Assembly (NCBI GenBank): GCA_028701035.1
Contig: JAQVRO010000003.1
Coordinates: forward strand, 1-34,521
Source of the DNA: Minisyncoccota bacterium
GTDB taxonomy: Bacteria > Patescibacteriota > Minisyncoccia > Minisyncoccales > CSSED10-335
Length of the DNA: 34,521 nt
Direction: 5' to 3'
In this document: piece by piece, positions 14,280 through 20,874 of the stretch
Position numbering within the stretch: position 1 is the stretch's first letter
Layout of the letters: every line of letters starts with the position of its first letter
Translations under genes and position numbers: made by a program
Notes under the pieces: model-generated
Databases searched by the model: none
What the model saw: the letters and a program-made list of their open reading frames with translations, nothing else
Told to the model about the DNA's origin: nothing

Positions 14280-14732
14280 ATGAAAAATATTATCAAGTCT
14301 CCAAACATAGAAGTTACCGAAGCAATTAAGTTATACATAGAAAAAAAGATGCACTCTTTGGAGAGACCAATCACGAGTTTTTTAAATGAAGAAGATGCTC
14401 AAGAGAATCCAATAGAGTCAAGAAGAGATCGAATTGAAATTATTTGGGAAGTTGGAACAGAATCATCGGGATCTAAGAAAGGACTATTCTTTTGTAAGGT
14501 AATTATATCAATTCCCGGTAGGGATAATGATATTATCGCTCAAGCCATTTCGGGAGATTTATACAGTGCAATAGACGAAGTTAAAGATATTGCTATTAAG
14601 CAATTAGTTACTAATAAGGAAAAACCAGATAGTTTGAGAAAGAGGGCAGCTAGAAAGTTTAAGAGGTTTTTTAACTTTGATCCTGCAGCTCATGAAGATG
14701 AAGGGGAAAGGGTTAGAGAAGAGGGGCGCTAG
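14280..14732 (+). CDS. Ribosome hibernation-promoting factor (HPF/RaiA family)
   Basis: A 150-residue protein of the short HPF/RaiA type, which sits in the 30S decoding channel and blocks translation in resting cells. The N-terminus MKNIIKSPNIEVTEAIKLYIEKKM is the typical beta-alpha start; RIEIIWEVG and KVIISIPGRDNDIIAQAISGDLYSAIDEVKDIAIKQL give the remaining strands and the second helix. A charged insertion (FLNEEDAQENPIESRRD) separates the first helix from the second strand. A basic tail (KRAARKFKRFF) follows, then an acidic end; the long-HPF dimerisation domain is absent. A TATAAT at 14252-14257 may be its -10 box, without a convincing -35. Single gene between a terminator and the speD leader. 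Confidence 0.82.
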   Translation: MKNIIKSPNIEVTEAIKLYIEKKMHSLERPITSFLNEEDAQENPIESRRDRIEIIWEVGTESSGSKKGLFFCKVIISIPGRDNDIIAQAISGDLYSAIDEVKDIAIKQLVTNKEKPDSLRKRAARKFKRFFNFDPAAHEDEGERVREEGR

Positions 14733-14819
14733 ACAAAAACAATCTTTCGTGTTAAAAGGAAATTATTGTTATTTACAAATTTAATCGCTGGTTGCTTTTT
14801 TTATCTCTTTGTTTTTTAG

Positions 14820-14841
14820 CTTTACTAAATATTTAGTAAAG
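14820..14841. promoter_or_regulatory. Perfect 22-bp palindrome upstream of speD
   Basis: Two contiguous 11-bp arms, CTTTACTAAAT and ATTTAGTAAAG. With no loop it is more likely a repressor site on DNA than an RNA hairpin. It precedes the structured leader of the spermidine operon by about a dozen bases. Confidence 0.5.
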
Positions 14842-14852
14842 TAGAAGAAATT

Positions 14853-14930
14853 CCGTCACTTTCTTAAGTGGCGAGGATGGCTTTGCATAATGATCTAATT
14901 AGCCCATTATGCAAGGTAAGCAACTAGTTT
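14853..14930 (+). ncRNA. Structured 5' leader of the speD-speE operon (candidate regulatory RNA)
   Basis: Hairpin A has an 8-bp stem (14854-14861 with 14866-14873, loop TCTT). Hairpin B has a 10-bp perfect stem TTGCATAATG / CATTATGCAA (14883-14892, 14905-14914), extendable by a G-T and a C-G pair, with a 12-nt loop. The loop ends AGCC (14901-14904), which could pair with GGCT (14879-14882) just 5' of the stem, giving an H-type pseudoknot. It lies directly before an enzyme that consumes SAM and leads to spermidine, so a ligand-sensing leader is possible. I do not recognise a known riboswitch class. Confidence 0.4.
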
Positions 14931-14936
14931 TTGACC

Positions 14937-15329
14937 ATGGTCAATAAAACAAAGAGGTCCAGTAAATGGATCCCGACCAAAAAAAATTCCCAGAGTGCGG
15001 GAGTTCATATTATCGCAGAGCTTTGGGGTGTGGTAGATATCAAAGACCCTAAAAAGTTTGAAAAGATGCTTCTAGATGCAGCCATACTAGCTAAGGCTCA
15101 ACCTTTAAAAGTATATGTTCATAAATTTTTACCCCAAGGAATGACTGGGGTTGTTGTGCTTGCCGAATCTCATATTACTTTCCATACTTGGCCCGAGATG
15201 AAATATTTCGCTCTAGATATATTTACTTGCGGTGAGCATTCTGAGCCATACAAAGCTTTAGATCATTTTAAGCAAATTCTTAAACCTAAGAGTATACAGG
15301 TGATTGAAATTAAAAGAGGTGTAGAATAA
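14937..15329 (+). CDS. speD: S-adenosylmethionine decarboxylase proenzyme
   Basis: A 130-residue prokaryotic (class 1b type) AdoMetDC, which supplies decarboxylated SAM for spermidine synthesis. The self-cleavage site is VLAESHITFHTWPE: cleavage before Ser78 creates the pyruvoyl group, His83 assists, and Cys98 in DIFTCGE is the catalytic acid. The fold region GVHIIAELWGV precedes these. I chose ATG 14937 over a TTG at 14931 that would add two residues. The start lies in a 14-bp palindrome (TTGACCATGGTCAA). There is no good Shine-Dalgarno sequence. It is followed after one base by speE, its pathway partner. A candidate structured leader precedes it. Confidence 0.95.
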   Translation: MVNKTKRSSKWIPTKKNSQSAGVHIIAELWGVVDIKDPKKFEKMLLDAAILAKAQPLKVYVHKFLPQGMTGVVVLAESHITFHTWPEMKYFALDIFTCGEHSEPYKALDHFKQILKPKSIQVIEIKRGVE

Positions 15330-15330
15330 T

Positions 15331-16167
15331 ATGAAAAAGAATTTCCTTGGCAATAAATGGTTCTTTGAGGATTTTCTTGAAGTAGAGGATAGTGCTTCTA
15401 CTTGGGGTTTTGAAATTAAAAAAGAGGTTCTTTCTCTTAAGAGTAAATTTCAAAAGATAGAAATTTTTGATACCAAAGAGTTTGGTAGAGTTTTGGTTTT
15501 GGATGGAATAGTTCAGCTTTCAACCAAGAACGAATTTGTTTATCATGAGATGTTGGTTCATCCCTCTATGTTCTATCATGCAAAGCCCAAGCGAGTATTA
15601 ATTATTGGGGGAGGAGATGGTATGGCTTTAAGAGAGGTTTTGAAGCATCCAGTTGACGAAGTTTTTTTAGTTGATATTGATTCTAAGGTTATTGAAGTGT
15701 CAAAAAGATATTTCAAAAGTGATTTTAGTGATAAAAGAGTGAAAATATTTAATGAAGATGCGCTAGCTTTTGTTAGACAATACAAAAATTATTTTGATGT
15801 AATTATTACGGATTTAACAGACCCTACACCAGTAGCTAAGTTTTGTTGGAATAGGATATTTTATAGTGATGTTTTGAACGCTTTAACCGATAATGGTGTC
15901 GCCAGTTTTCAGAGCGGTTCTCTTAACGAGCCGTTCGCAATGAAGATAAGGAAAGACTTATCTAATATTTTTAAATACTTCAAAACTCATAGAGCATTTA
16001 TTGAGTCTTTTCCTTTTAGTGAATATACTTTTTCTTTTGGTTCTAAGAGAGTTAATTTAGATAAAGTTAATGTTAAGAATATGTTTAGGGGTTTTGACTT
16101 AAAATATTACTCTCCAGAAATTCATTATGCCTCAGGTGTTATGCCAAAGTTCTTTAGTGCGAAATAG
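15331..16167 (+). CDS. speE: Spermidine synthase (polyamine aminopropyltransferase)
   Basis: A 278-residue enzyme that moves the aminopropyl group from decarboxylated SAM to putrescine. Motifs: LDGIVQLSTKNEFVYHEML (substrate loop), VLIIGGGDGMALREVLKH (nucleotide-binding Gly93-Gly97), VFLVDIDSKVIEVSKRYF, FNEDALAFV and DVIITDLTDPTPVAKF, which holds the catalytic Asp161 and Asp164. Length is normal. It forms an operon with speD. No putrescine-making enzyme is visible in the window, so the amine may be taken up or made elsewhere. Its last 60 nt and 33 nt of downstream sequence recur, slightly diverged, at 16847-16939 behind the DUF433/DUF5615 module. Confidence 0.95.
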   Translation: MKKNFLGNKWFFEDFLEVEDSASTWGFEIKKEVLSLKSKFQKIEIFDTKEFGRVLVLDGIVQLSTKNEFVYHEMLVHPSMFYHAKPKRVLIIGGGDGMALREVLKHPVDEVFLVDIDSKVIEVSKRYFKSDFSDKRVKIFNEDALAFVRQYKNYFDVIITDLTDPTPVAKFCWNRIFYSDVLNALTDNGVASFQSGSLNEPFAMKIRKDLSNIFKYFKTHRAFIESFPFSEYTFSFGSKRVNLDKVNVKNMFRGFDLKYYSPEIHYASGVMPKFFSAK

Positions 16168-16200
16168 CCTCTTGAGGTATTTTTAATTTCGTATAATTAT
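16108..16200 (+). repeat. 93-bp direct repeat, copy A (3' end of speE)
   Basis: Matches 16847-16939 at 90 of 93 positions. It covers the last 20 codons including the stop of speE plus 33 nt, with a weak hairpin (CCTC/GAGG) and T-run that may be the speE terminator. It borders the DUF433/DUF5615 module on the left. Confidence 0.92.
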
Positions 16201-16205
16201 TTTAT

Positions 16206-16234
16206 TTGACAATAATAAAATTAGTAGATATAAT
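16206..16234 (+). promoter_or_regulatory. Consensus sigma-70 promoter of the DUF433/DUF5615 module
   Basis: TTGACA (16206-16211), 17 nt, TATAAT (16229-16234): a perfect consensus promoter. The ATG at 16243 is 8 nt after the -10 box, so the leader would be about two bases or absent. It starts six bases after repeat copy A, so it belongs to the inserted module. Confidence 0.85.
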
Positions 16235-16242
16235 TAAGATAT

Positions 16243-16470
16243 ATGAAAGATAATAAAAGAATTGAAATTAATCCAGATATAATGTTGGGCAAGCCAGTTA
16301 TTAAGGGAACAAGAATAACTGTTGAATTGATATTGAAACAATTATCAGAGGGAATGTCGGTTGAGGAGATACTAGCAAACTATCCTCAATTAAAAAAAGA
16401 AGACATTAGCGCTGCCATTCAATACGCGACTCAGCTTGTTAGGCAAGAAAAAGTTTTTTCATTTAAATAA
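16243..16470 (+). CDS. DUF433 protein, putative antitoxin (VapB-like role)
   Basis: A 75-residue DUF433 protein. The family signature is clear: RIEINPDIMLGKPVIKGTRITVELILKQLSEGMSVEEILANYPQLKKEDISAAIQYA. The fold contains an HTH, and members usually sit directly before a DUF5615 PIN-like gene, as here, forming a predicted toxin-antitoxin pair. The role is known mainly from gene neighbourhood, not biochemistry. It has its own consensus promoter. The next gene starts 7 nt after its stop. The pair lies between two 93-bp copies of the speE end. Confidence 0.88.
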   Translation: MKDNKRIEINPDIMLGKPVIKGTRITVELILKQLSEGMSVEEILANYPQLKKEDISAAIQYATQLVRQEKVFSFK

Positions 16471-16477
16471 TATTACT

Positions 16478-16831
16478 ATGAAATCACCTGGATTGTTGTT
16501 AGACGAAAACATAGGTGTTTCGGTTGCTATTTATTTAAGAAAGATGGGTTGGGATGTTGTTAGTGTTTTGGATGGTTTTTCGGGTATTACAGATAATCAG
16601 GTTTTATCTTGGGCTAAAAGAGAAAATAGGGTAATTGTAACTCTTGATCAGGATTTTGGGGTACTTGTTTTTAAGAATTCGAATCGGCATGTTGGAATCT
16701 TATTATTAAAACTCAAAAAAGAATCTAGTAAAAAAATACTCACCGTAATCGTTAAGGTCTTAGAGTTGCATGGCGACAAATTAAAAAATAATTTTATCGT
16801 TGCATCTGAATATCAAATAAGAATGCATTAA
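16478..16831 (+). CDS. DUF5615 PIN-like protein, putative RNase toxin
   Basis: A 117-residue PIN-like protein (DUF5615). Acidic residues typical of the family are visible: LLLDENIG (Asp9, Glu10), TDNQVLSWA (Asp39) and VIVTLDQDFG (Asp57, Asp59). Such proteins are predicted metal-dependent RNases and partners of DUF433 antitoxins. I chose ATG 16478; a TTG at 16436 would extend it by 14 residues inside the DUF433 gene and away from the family N-terminus. All expected acidic residues are present, so it may be active. Toxicity is inferred from the family. Confidence 0.86.
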   Translation: MKSPGLLLDENIGVSVAIYLRKMGWDVVSVLDGFSGITDNQVLSWAKRENRVIVTLDQDFGVLVFKNSNRHVGILLLKLKKESSKKILTVIVKVLELHGDKLKNNFIVASEYQIRMH

Positions 16832-16846
16832 ATCTATTACATTCAC

Positions 16847-16939
16847 TACTCTCCCGAAATTCATTTTGCCTTAGGTGTTATGCCAAAGTTCTTTAGTGCG
16901 AAATAGCCTCTTGAGGTATTTTTAATTTCGTATAATTAT
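16847..16939 (+). repeat. 93-bp direct repeat, copy B (diverged speE 3' end)
   Basis: Differs from 16108-16200 at three positions; two of them change the encoded residues (Tyr to Phe, Ser to Leu), so this copy may come from another speE allele. It borders the DUF433/DUF5615 module on the right and is not attached to any speE body, so it is a gene-end remnant. Confidence 0.92.
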
Positions 16940-16959
16940 GGGATTGTAGTCCCATAATT
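16934..16959 (+). repeat. Perfect hairpin at the right edge of repeat copy B
   Basis: Arms AATTATGGGA (16934-16943) and TCCCATAATT (16950-16959) around TTGTAG. The left arm begins inside the 93-bp repeat and the rest lies outside it, so the junction coincides with a dyad. No T-run follows, so it is not a standard terminator. Confidence 0.6.
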
Positions 16960-17268
16960 CAACAAATATGATAAAAGTAGGAATAGGGCCAATGTTTATT
17001 TTCGAATAGTATTTATTAAAAAATAAATTATATCGAATATGGGCAAGGGCAAGATCTCTAATCCTGTAGAATTTATTAATGCTTATAGTAATTCACAATT
17101 TGAAGTTGTAAACAAAGAAAACTATCTCAATTTTATTGCTTAGTTTTCTTGGTCGACTAATTAACGGTTGTTTTTTCAAGATGTATTTATTTCTATCTGT
17201 TCTAGGCTCGGTCACAGGAGGCTTGAAGCATTTTTTAATCCAGCAATGAGTATGAAACGAAGGTTGCA
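16960..17268. other. Decayed or non-coding stretch between the DUF5615 module and the secA repeats
   Basis: No convincing gene. A 34-codon frame (17039-17143, MGKGKISNPVEFINAYSNS...) has coding-like composition but no recognisable family and may be a gene remnant. It is preceded by an imperfect inverted repeat (TTCGAATAGTATTTATT at 17001-17017 against AATAAATTATATCGAA at 17022-17037) ending just before its ATG. Nothing else stands out. Confidence 0.35.
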
Positions 17269-17340
17269 CTAAGGAGGTTAGATTAAGGAGCTTAGCTCCT
17301 TAATCATGAATTTTATGTTATCGTTGCGTTGGATAAGACT
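17269..17340. repeat. REP-like element upstream of secA
   Basis: Contains the half-unit TAAGGAGGTTAGA, the palindromic core at 17283-17303 (TTAAGGAGCT, T, AGCTCCTTAA), and the conserved right end GTTGCGTTGGATAAGACT (17323-17340). The -35 box of secA begins 5 nt after the element. The same modules occur before secD and rnpB. Confidence 0.85.
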
Positions 17341-17345
17341 ATTCT

Positions 17346-17374
17346 TTGTGTTTTAGCTTCCCTTATGCTATAAT
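17346..17374 (+). promoter_or_regulatory. secA promoter (leaderless mRNA likely)
   Basis: TTGTGT (17346-17351), 17 nt, TATAAT (17369-17374), with an extended -10 TG at 17366-17367. The ATG is 6 nt after the -10 box, so transcription should begin at or next to the A of ATG. Confidence 0.8.
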
Positions 17375-17380
17375 CTCAGC

Positions 17381-19876
17381 ATGTCTTTTTTAGATAAAAT
17401 ATTTGGTGATCCAAATGAAAAGTATATTAAAAAACTTCAACTAACAGTTGAAGGCATTAATGCTTTAGAGGTTGAATTAAAATCTCTAAAAGATGAGGAC
17501 TTTCCTAAAAAAACAGCTGAGTTCAAAAGTAGATTGGAGTCTGGTGAGGCAATGGATGATATCTTGCCCGAGGCTTTTGCTGTTGCTAGAGAAGCATCAA
17601 GAAGAGTTTTAGGTCAAAGACATTATGATTCTCAGGTTATTGGTGGTATTGTTTTACATCAAGGTAAAATTGCTGAAATGAAAACTGGTGAGGGTAAAAC
17701 TCTTACCGCAACCCTACCTATTTACTTAAACGCTCTTAGTGGAAAGGGAGTCCATGTAGTAACGGTAAACGATTATCTAGCCCGAAGAGATCTAGTTTGG
17801 ATGGGTCAAATTTATAATTTCTTGGGATTATCTTCTGCTTGTATTAATCACATGCAGTCTTTTGTCTATGATGCTAATTTTTCTGCCGAGGGTAGCGATG
17901 AAGACATTAAGAGGGATGAGCTTGGCGGTTTTAAGGTAGTGGAAAATTACTTAAGACCATCTACTAGAAAAGAAGCTTACGATGCTGATATTACCTACGG
18001 AACGAATAATGAGTTTGGATTTGATTATCTTAAAGATAATATGGTTTATGATTTATCGGCCAAATCTCAAAGAGAATTTAATTTTGCCATAATTGATGAA
18101 GTTGATTCTATCTTAATTGATGAAGCTAGAACTCCATTAATTATTTCTGCCCCCGATTCTGATAGCTCGGATATGTATCAAAGTTTCTCTCGAATTGTGC
18201 CAAGACTTCAACCAGGAAAGCACTATGAGGTATTTGAGAAAGAAAAAACTGTAACAGTAACCGAAGAAGGCGTGGCTGAGTTAGAAAATATACTAGGAGT
18301 AGAAAATATATACGAAGAGAAAGGTATTAAGTATCTTCATCATTTAGAGCAAGCTCTTAGAGCTCAGGCTCTAAATCCTACGACTAAAAGGCCTTTGTTT
18401 GAAAAAGATCATCACTATATCGTTAAAGATGATCAGATTATTATTATCGATGAGTCAACTGGAAGACAAATGCCTGGACGAAGATGGTCTGGCGGTCTGC
18501 ATCAAGCAATAGAGGCAAAGGAAGGTGTTTTTGTTCAACCCGAATCAAAGACATTAGCTTCAATAACATTTCAGAACTATTTTAGAATGTATGGCAAGTT
18601 GTCAGGTATGACAGGTACTGCCCTTACATCGGCCGAAGAATTTGATAAAGTTTACAAACTAGAGGTTATCGCTGTTCCTACTAATAAGCCAATGATTCGG
18701 CGTGATTTACCTGATTTAGTTTACCGGACTACTATGGGTAAATACCAAGCTATTGTTAGAGAGATAAAAGAGAGACACGAGAAGGGCCAACCAGTATTGG
18801 TAGGGACAACATCAATTGAGAAGAATGAGTTTTTAGGTAAGCTCTTAGAAAGAGAGGGTGTTTCTCACCGTATACTTAATGCAAAGAATCATGAAAAAGA
18901 AGCAGAGATTATTGCTCAGGCGGGAAGGTTTGGCGCAGTAACTGTTGCTACCAATATGGCTGGAAGAGGAGTTGATATTATTCTAGGAGGTAATCCACCA
19001 GAAGACGCAGAAAAGGTTATTAATTCTGGTGGTCTCCATATTATTGGAACCGAGAGACACGAAGCCAGAAGAATAGATGATCAATTAAGAGGTCGTGCTG
19101 GAAGACAAGGAGATCCGGGCTCCAGTCAGTTCTTTTTATCCCTAGAAGATGATTTGTTAAGAGTCTTTGGTGCAGATAGAATAGAATCCTTAGCAGGGTA
19201 TCTCCATATGCCCGAAGACCAACCAATAGAAACTAAAATGTTATCAGGTATTATTGAATCGGCTCAAGGGAAAATAGAGGGGTTTCACTTCGATGCCAGA
19301 AAGTATTTGCTTGATTATGATGATGTAGCCAACAAGCAAAGAGAAGTTATTTATAAAAAAAGATTAGAAGTTCTTAAAAAATGGAAAGAAGGCACTCTAA
19401 GAGATATAATGCTATCTTTGATTGGTGATTATGGCTATACAGAAGAAGACTATCAAAAGAAAGAGTCAGATATTGGGTTAGAGAATATGAAAAGCCTAGA
19501 AAAGGTTGTTTGTTTAAGGGTATTAGATTCTTTGTGGGTTGATCACTTAGAAAACCTACAATCTTTAAGAGAATCAGTCCGACTTAGAGCTTATGGCCAA
19601 AAAGATCCTTTGATTGAATACAAAAACGAAGCTCGTAGGATGTTTCAAGAACTTATTAATACTTGGGAGAAAGAGGTTGTAGAGATGATGTTTAAAGTTA
19701 AGTCAGTTTCTTTTGCTCCAAGCCCCATAGAAAAAGGTGGTATGGAGATGAGACAACAATCTAGAGTCCCTGTCTCTAAAAAATCTGATAAAGTTGGGCG
19801 AAATGATCCTTGTCCTTGCGGAGCTAAACATAAAGATGGGAGACCTAAAAAATACAAACAGTGTTGTGGTGCATAA
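17381..19876 (+). CDS. secA: Preprotein translocase ATPase SecA
   Basis: An 831-residue SecA, the motor that drives unfolded preproteins through SecYEG. Walker A is MKTGEGKT (residues 100-107); VHVVTVNDYLARRD and the DEVD box (239-242, IDEVDSILIDEARTPLI) follow. The second nucleotide-binding fold has LVGTTSIEKNE, ATNMAGRGVDIILGG and the arginine-finger region LRGRAGRQGDPGSSQFFLSLEDDLLRVFG. The scaffold and wing helices follow. The C-terminal zinc-binding tail is intact (GRNDPCPCG...YKQCCGA), usual for binding SecB-like partners or lipid. Length is near the bacterial norm. The promoter suggests a leaderless mRNA. It overlaps the deaminase gene by 8 nt. Confidence 0.98.
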   Translation: MSFLDKIFGDPNEKYIKKLQLTVEGINALEVELKSLKDEDFPKKTAEFKSRLESGEAMDDILPEAFAVAREASRRVLGQRHYDSQVIGGIVLHQGKIAEMKTGEGKTLTATLPIYLNALSGKGVHVVTVNDYLARRDLVWMGQIYNFLGLSSACINHMQSFVYDANFSAEGSDEDIKRDELGGFKVVENYLRPSTRKEAYDADITYGTNNEFGFDYLKDNMVYDLSAKSQREFNFAIIDEVDSILIDEARTPLIISAPDSDSSDMYQSFSRIVPRLQPGKHYEVFEKEKTVTVTEEGVAELENILGVENIYEEKGIKYLHHLEQALRAQALNPTTKRPLFEKDHHYIVKDDQIIIIDESTGRQMPGRRWSGGLHQAIEAKEGVFVQPESKTLASITFQNYFRMYGKLSGMTGTALTSAEEFDKVYKLEVIAVPTNKPMIRRDLPDLVYRTTMGKYQAIVREIKERHEKGQPVLVGTTSIEKNEFLGKLLEREGVSHRILNAKNHEKEAEIIAQAGRFGAVTVATNMAGRGVDIILGGNPPEDAEKVINSGGLHIIGTERHEARRIDDQLRGRAGRQGDPGSSQFFLSLEDDLLRVFGADRIESLAGYLHMPEDQPIETKMLSGIIESAQGKIEGFHFDARKYLLDYDDVANKQREVIYKKRLEVLKKWKEGTLRDIMLSLIGDYGYTEEDYQKKESDIGLENMKSLEKVVCLRVLDSLWVDHLENLQSLRESVRLRAYGQKDPLIEYKNEARRMFQELINTWEKEVVEMMFKVKSVSFAPSPIEKGGMEMRQQSRVPVSKKSDKVGRNDPCPCGAKHKDGRPKKYKQCCGA

Positions 19877-20333
19877 ACAAGACTCAGTTTATTGGATGAA
19901 TAAAGCGGCAGAAACTGCTAAGGGTTCGTTGTGTCTTAATGCTAAATGTGGTGCAATTATTGTAAAAGATAATGAAATAATTGGAGCAGGGTATAATGCT
20001 CCGGCACTAGACCAAGAGAAAAACAGAATGTGTAATAAAGAGTTTGGTCCTAGAAAGCCAAACTATGACTATACTTGTTGTATGCACGCCGAATGGCGAG
20101 CAATAATTGATGCTTTAAAAAGTAACCCCGATAAAATAAAAGGATCAAAACTCTATTTCACTCGAGTTGATGTTGATGGATTAATAATTAAATCGGGTGA
20201 ACTATACTGCACAGTATGCAGTCGTTTAGCACTAGATGTTGGAATTGAATATTTTGTTTTATGGCACGATCGTGGTATTCGTGAGTATCCAACAGATGAG
20301 TATAATCAGCTATCATATCAGTATACTATTTGA
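19869..20333 (+). CDS. Zinc-dependent cytidine/deoxycytidylate deaminase-family protein
   Basis: About 154 residues, of the CMP/dCMP deaminase zinc-binding superfamily. The core strand is CGAIIVKDNEIIGAGYNAPA; the zinc and catalytic motif is CCMHAEWRAIIDAL (His ligand, Glu proton shuttle), and the two Cys ligands are in LYCTVCSRLAL. The usual Pro before the first Cys is Tyr here. I chose GTG 19869, which overlaps the secA stop by 8 nt and starts just before the first helix (DSVYWMNKAAETAKGS); ATG 19896 would cut that helix. It is co-transcribed with secA. The substrate (dCMP or another amino-pyrimidine or purine) cannot be fixed by eye. Confidence 0.8.
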   Translation: MHKQDSVYWMNKAAETAKGSLCLNAKCGAIIVKDNEIIGAGYNAPALDQEKNRMCNKEFGPRKPNYDYTCCMHAEWRAIIDALKSNPDKIKGSKLYFTRVDVDGLIIKSGELYCTVCSRLALDVGIEYFVLWHDRGIREYPTDEYNQLSYQYTI

Positions 20334-20370
20334 CTTTTATCTTAAAGGGGTATAAATTGATATTATGTGC

Positions 20371-20493
20371 TATAAGGCATACAGGAAACCTTCTTCTTCG
20401 GAAGAGGAAGACACTCACAAGTGTGAGTGCGAGGAGAAGGGCAAGTGCGATGGCGCTTGCCAGCGCGAAAAAGGAACTGATAAATCAGTTCCT
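20371..20493 (+). ncRNA. Densely structured tract of four hairpins, candidate RNA
   Basis: A possible extended -10 (TG at 20368-20369, TATAAG 20371-20376) precedes four consecutive hairpins: 20390-20407 with a C(TTCG)G tetraloop; 20412-20429 (CACTCAC / GTGAGTG); 20440-20461 (8 bp with one G-T); and 20472-20493 (10-bp perfect arms AGGAACTGAT / ATCAGTTCCT). No known RNA family is recognised. It could be a stable leader for the small peptide at 20525, or an independent small RNA. Confidence 0.4.
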
Positions 20494-20524
20494 CTTAAAA
20501 TATTGTTCTTTTGTGGTGCTTGAA

Positions 20525-20608
20525 ATGGAGCGAGAAAAGATTTCGAGACTATCAGAAATAATCTTGGTTATTGTGATTATTATAATCGTAATCCAAGTTA
20601 TCATATAA
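20525..20608 (+). CDS. 27-aa hydrophobic peptide, possible small membrane protein or type I toxin-like
   Basis: MEREKISRLSEIILV... followed by a run of Ile and Val to the end: a charged N-terminus of about nine residues, then one hydrophobic helix of about 16. This is the layout of small single-span peptides, including type I toxins. It follows four strong hairpins and its stop codon lies in a strong hairpin (20605-20631). No ribosome-binding site is clear, and A+T-rich chance frames can encode Ile/Val runs, so it may not be a gene. An in-frame extension upstream to 20330 passes through all the hairpins and is not credible. Confidence 0.3.
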   Translation: MEREKISRLSEIILVIVIIIIVIQVII

Positions 20609-20631
20609 TCACTTTTTAAAAAAGTGATTAT
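20605..20631 (+). terminator. Strong hairpin closing the secA-deaminase region
   Basis: Perfect 13-bp arms ATAATCACTTTTT and AAAAAGTGATTAT around one A, then CTTATATTT. It has U-runs within the stem and could terminate in either direction. It overlaps the stop codon of the 27-aa frame. Confidence 0.6.
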
Positions 20632-20657
20632 CTTATATTTAAATAATGAAAAAATTA

Positions 20658-20824
20658 TTAAGGAGCTAAGCTCCTTAACGGAGTAAAGCGCACGAATTAA
20701 GGAGGTTAGATTAAGGAGCTTAGCTCCTTAAAGAACGCTTTTTGTCGTATGATCATGAAATTCATACTCATCTTGTATTGGAAAGCGGGGAGCATTTCAT
20801 GTTAGCGTTGCGTTGGACAAGACT
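20658..20824. repeat. REP-like composite element upstream of secD
   Basis: Two palindromic cores, 20658-20678 (TTAAGGAGCT, A, AGCTCCTTAA) and 20711-20731 (central T), the second preceded by the half-unit TTAAGGAGGTTAGA. A right-hand module at 20761-20824 matches 30307-30370 at 57 of 64 positions and ends GTTGCGTTGGACAAGACT. The secD promoter begins 5 nt later. Confidence 0.88.
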
Positions 20825-20829
20825 AAGAA

Positions 20830-20858
20830 TTGACAAAAAGCTAGATTTGATATAGAAT
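20830..20858 (+). promoter_or_regulatory. secD operon promoter
   Basis: TTGACA (20830-20835), 17 nt, TAGAAT (20853-20858). The predicted leader is about 10 nt. A TATAAA at 20863-20868, 6 nt from the ATG, could give a leaderless alternative but lacks a -35 box. Confidence 0.8.
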
Positions 20859-20874
20859 ACGGTATAAATTAATC

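Noticed and set aside
20330-20608. 92-residue frame overlapping the deaminase stop
   Set aside because: It passes through four strong hairpins and a low-complexity stretch without any recognisable domain; only the last 27 residues have a plausible gene-like form.
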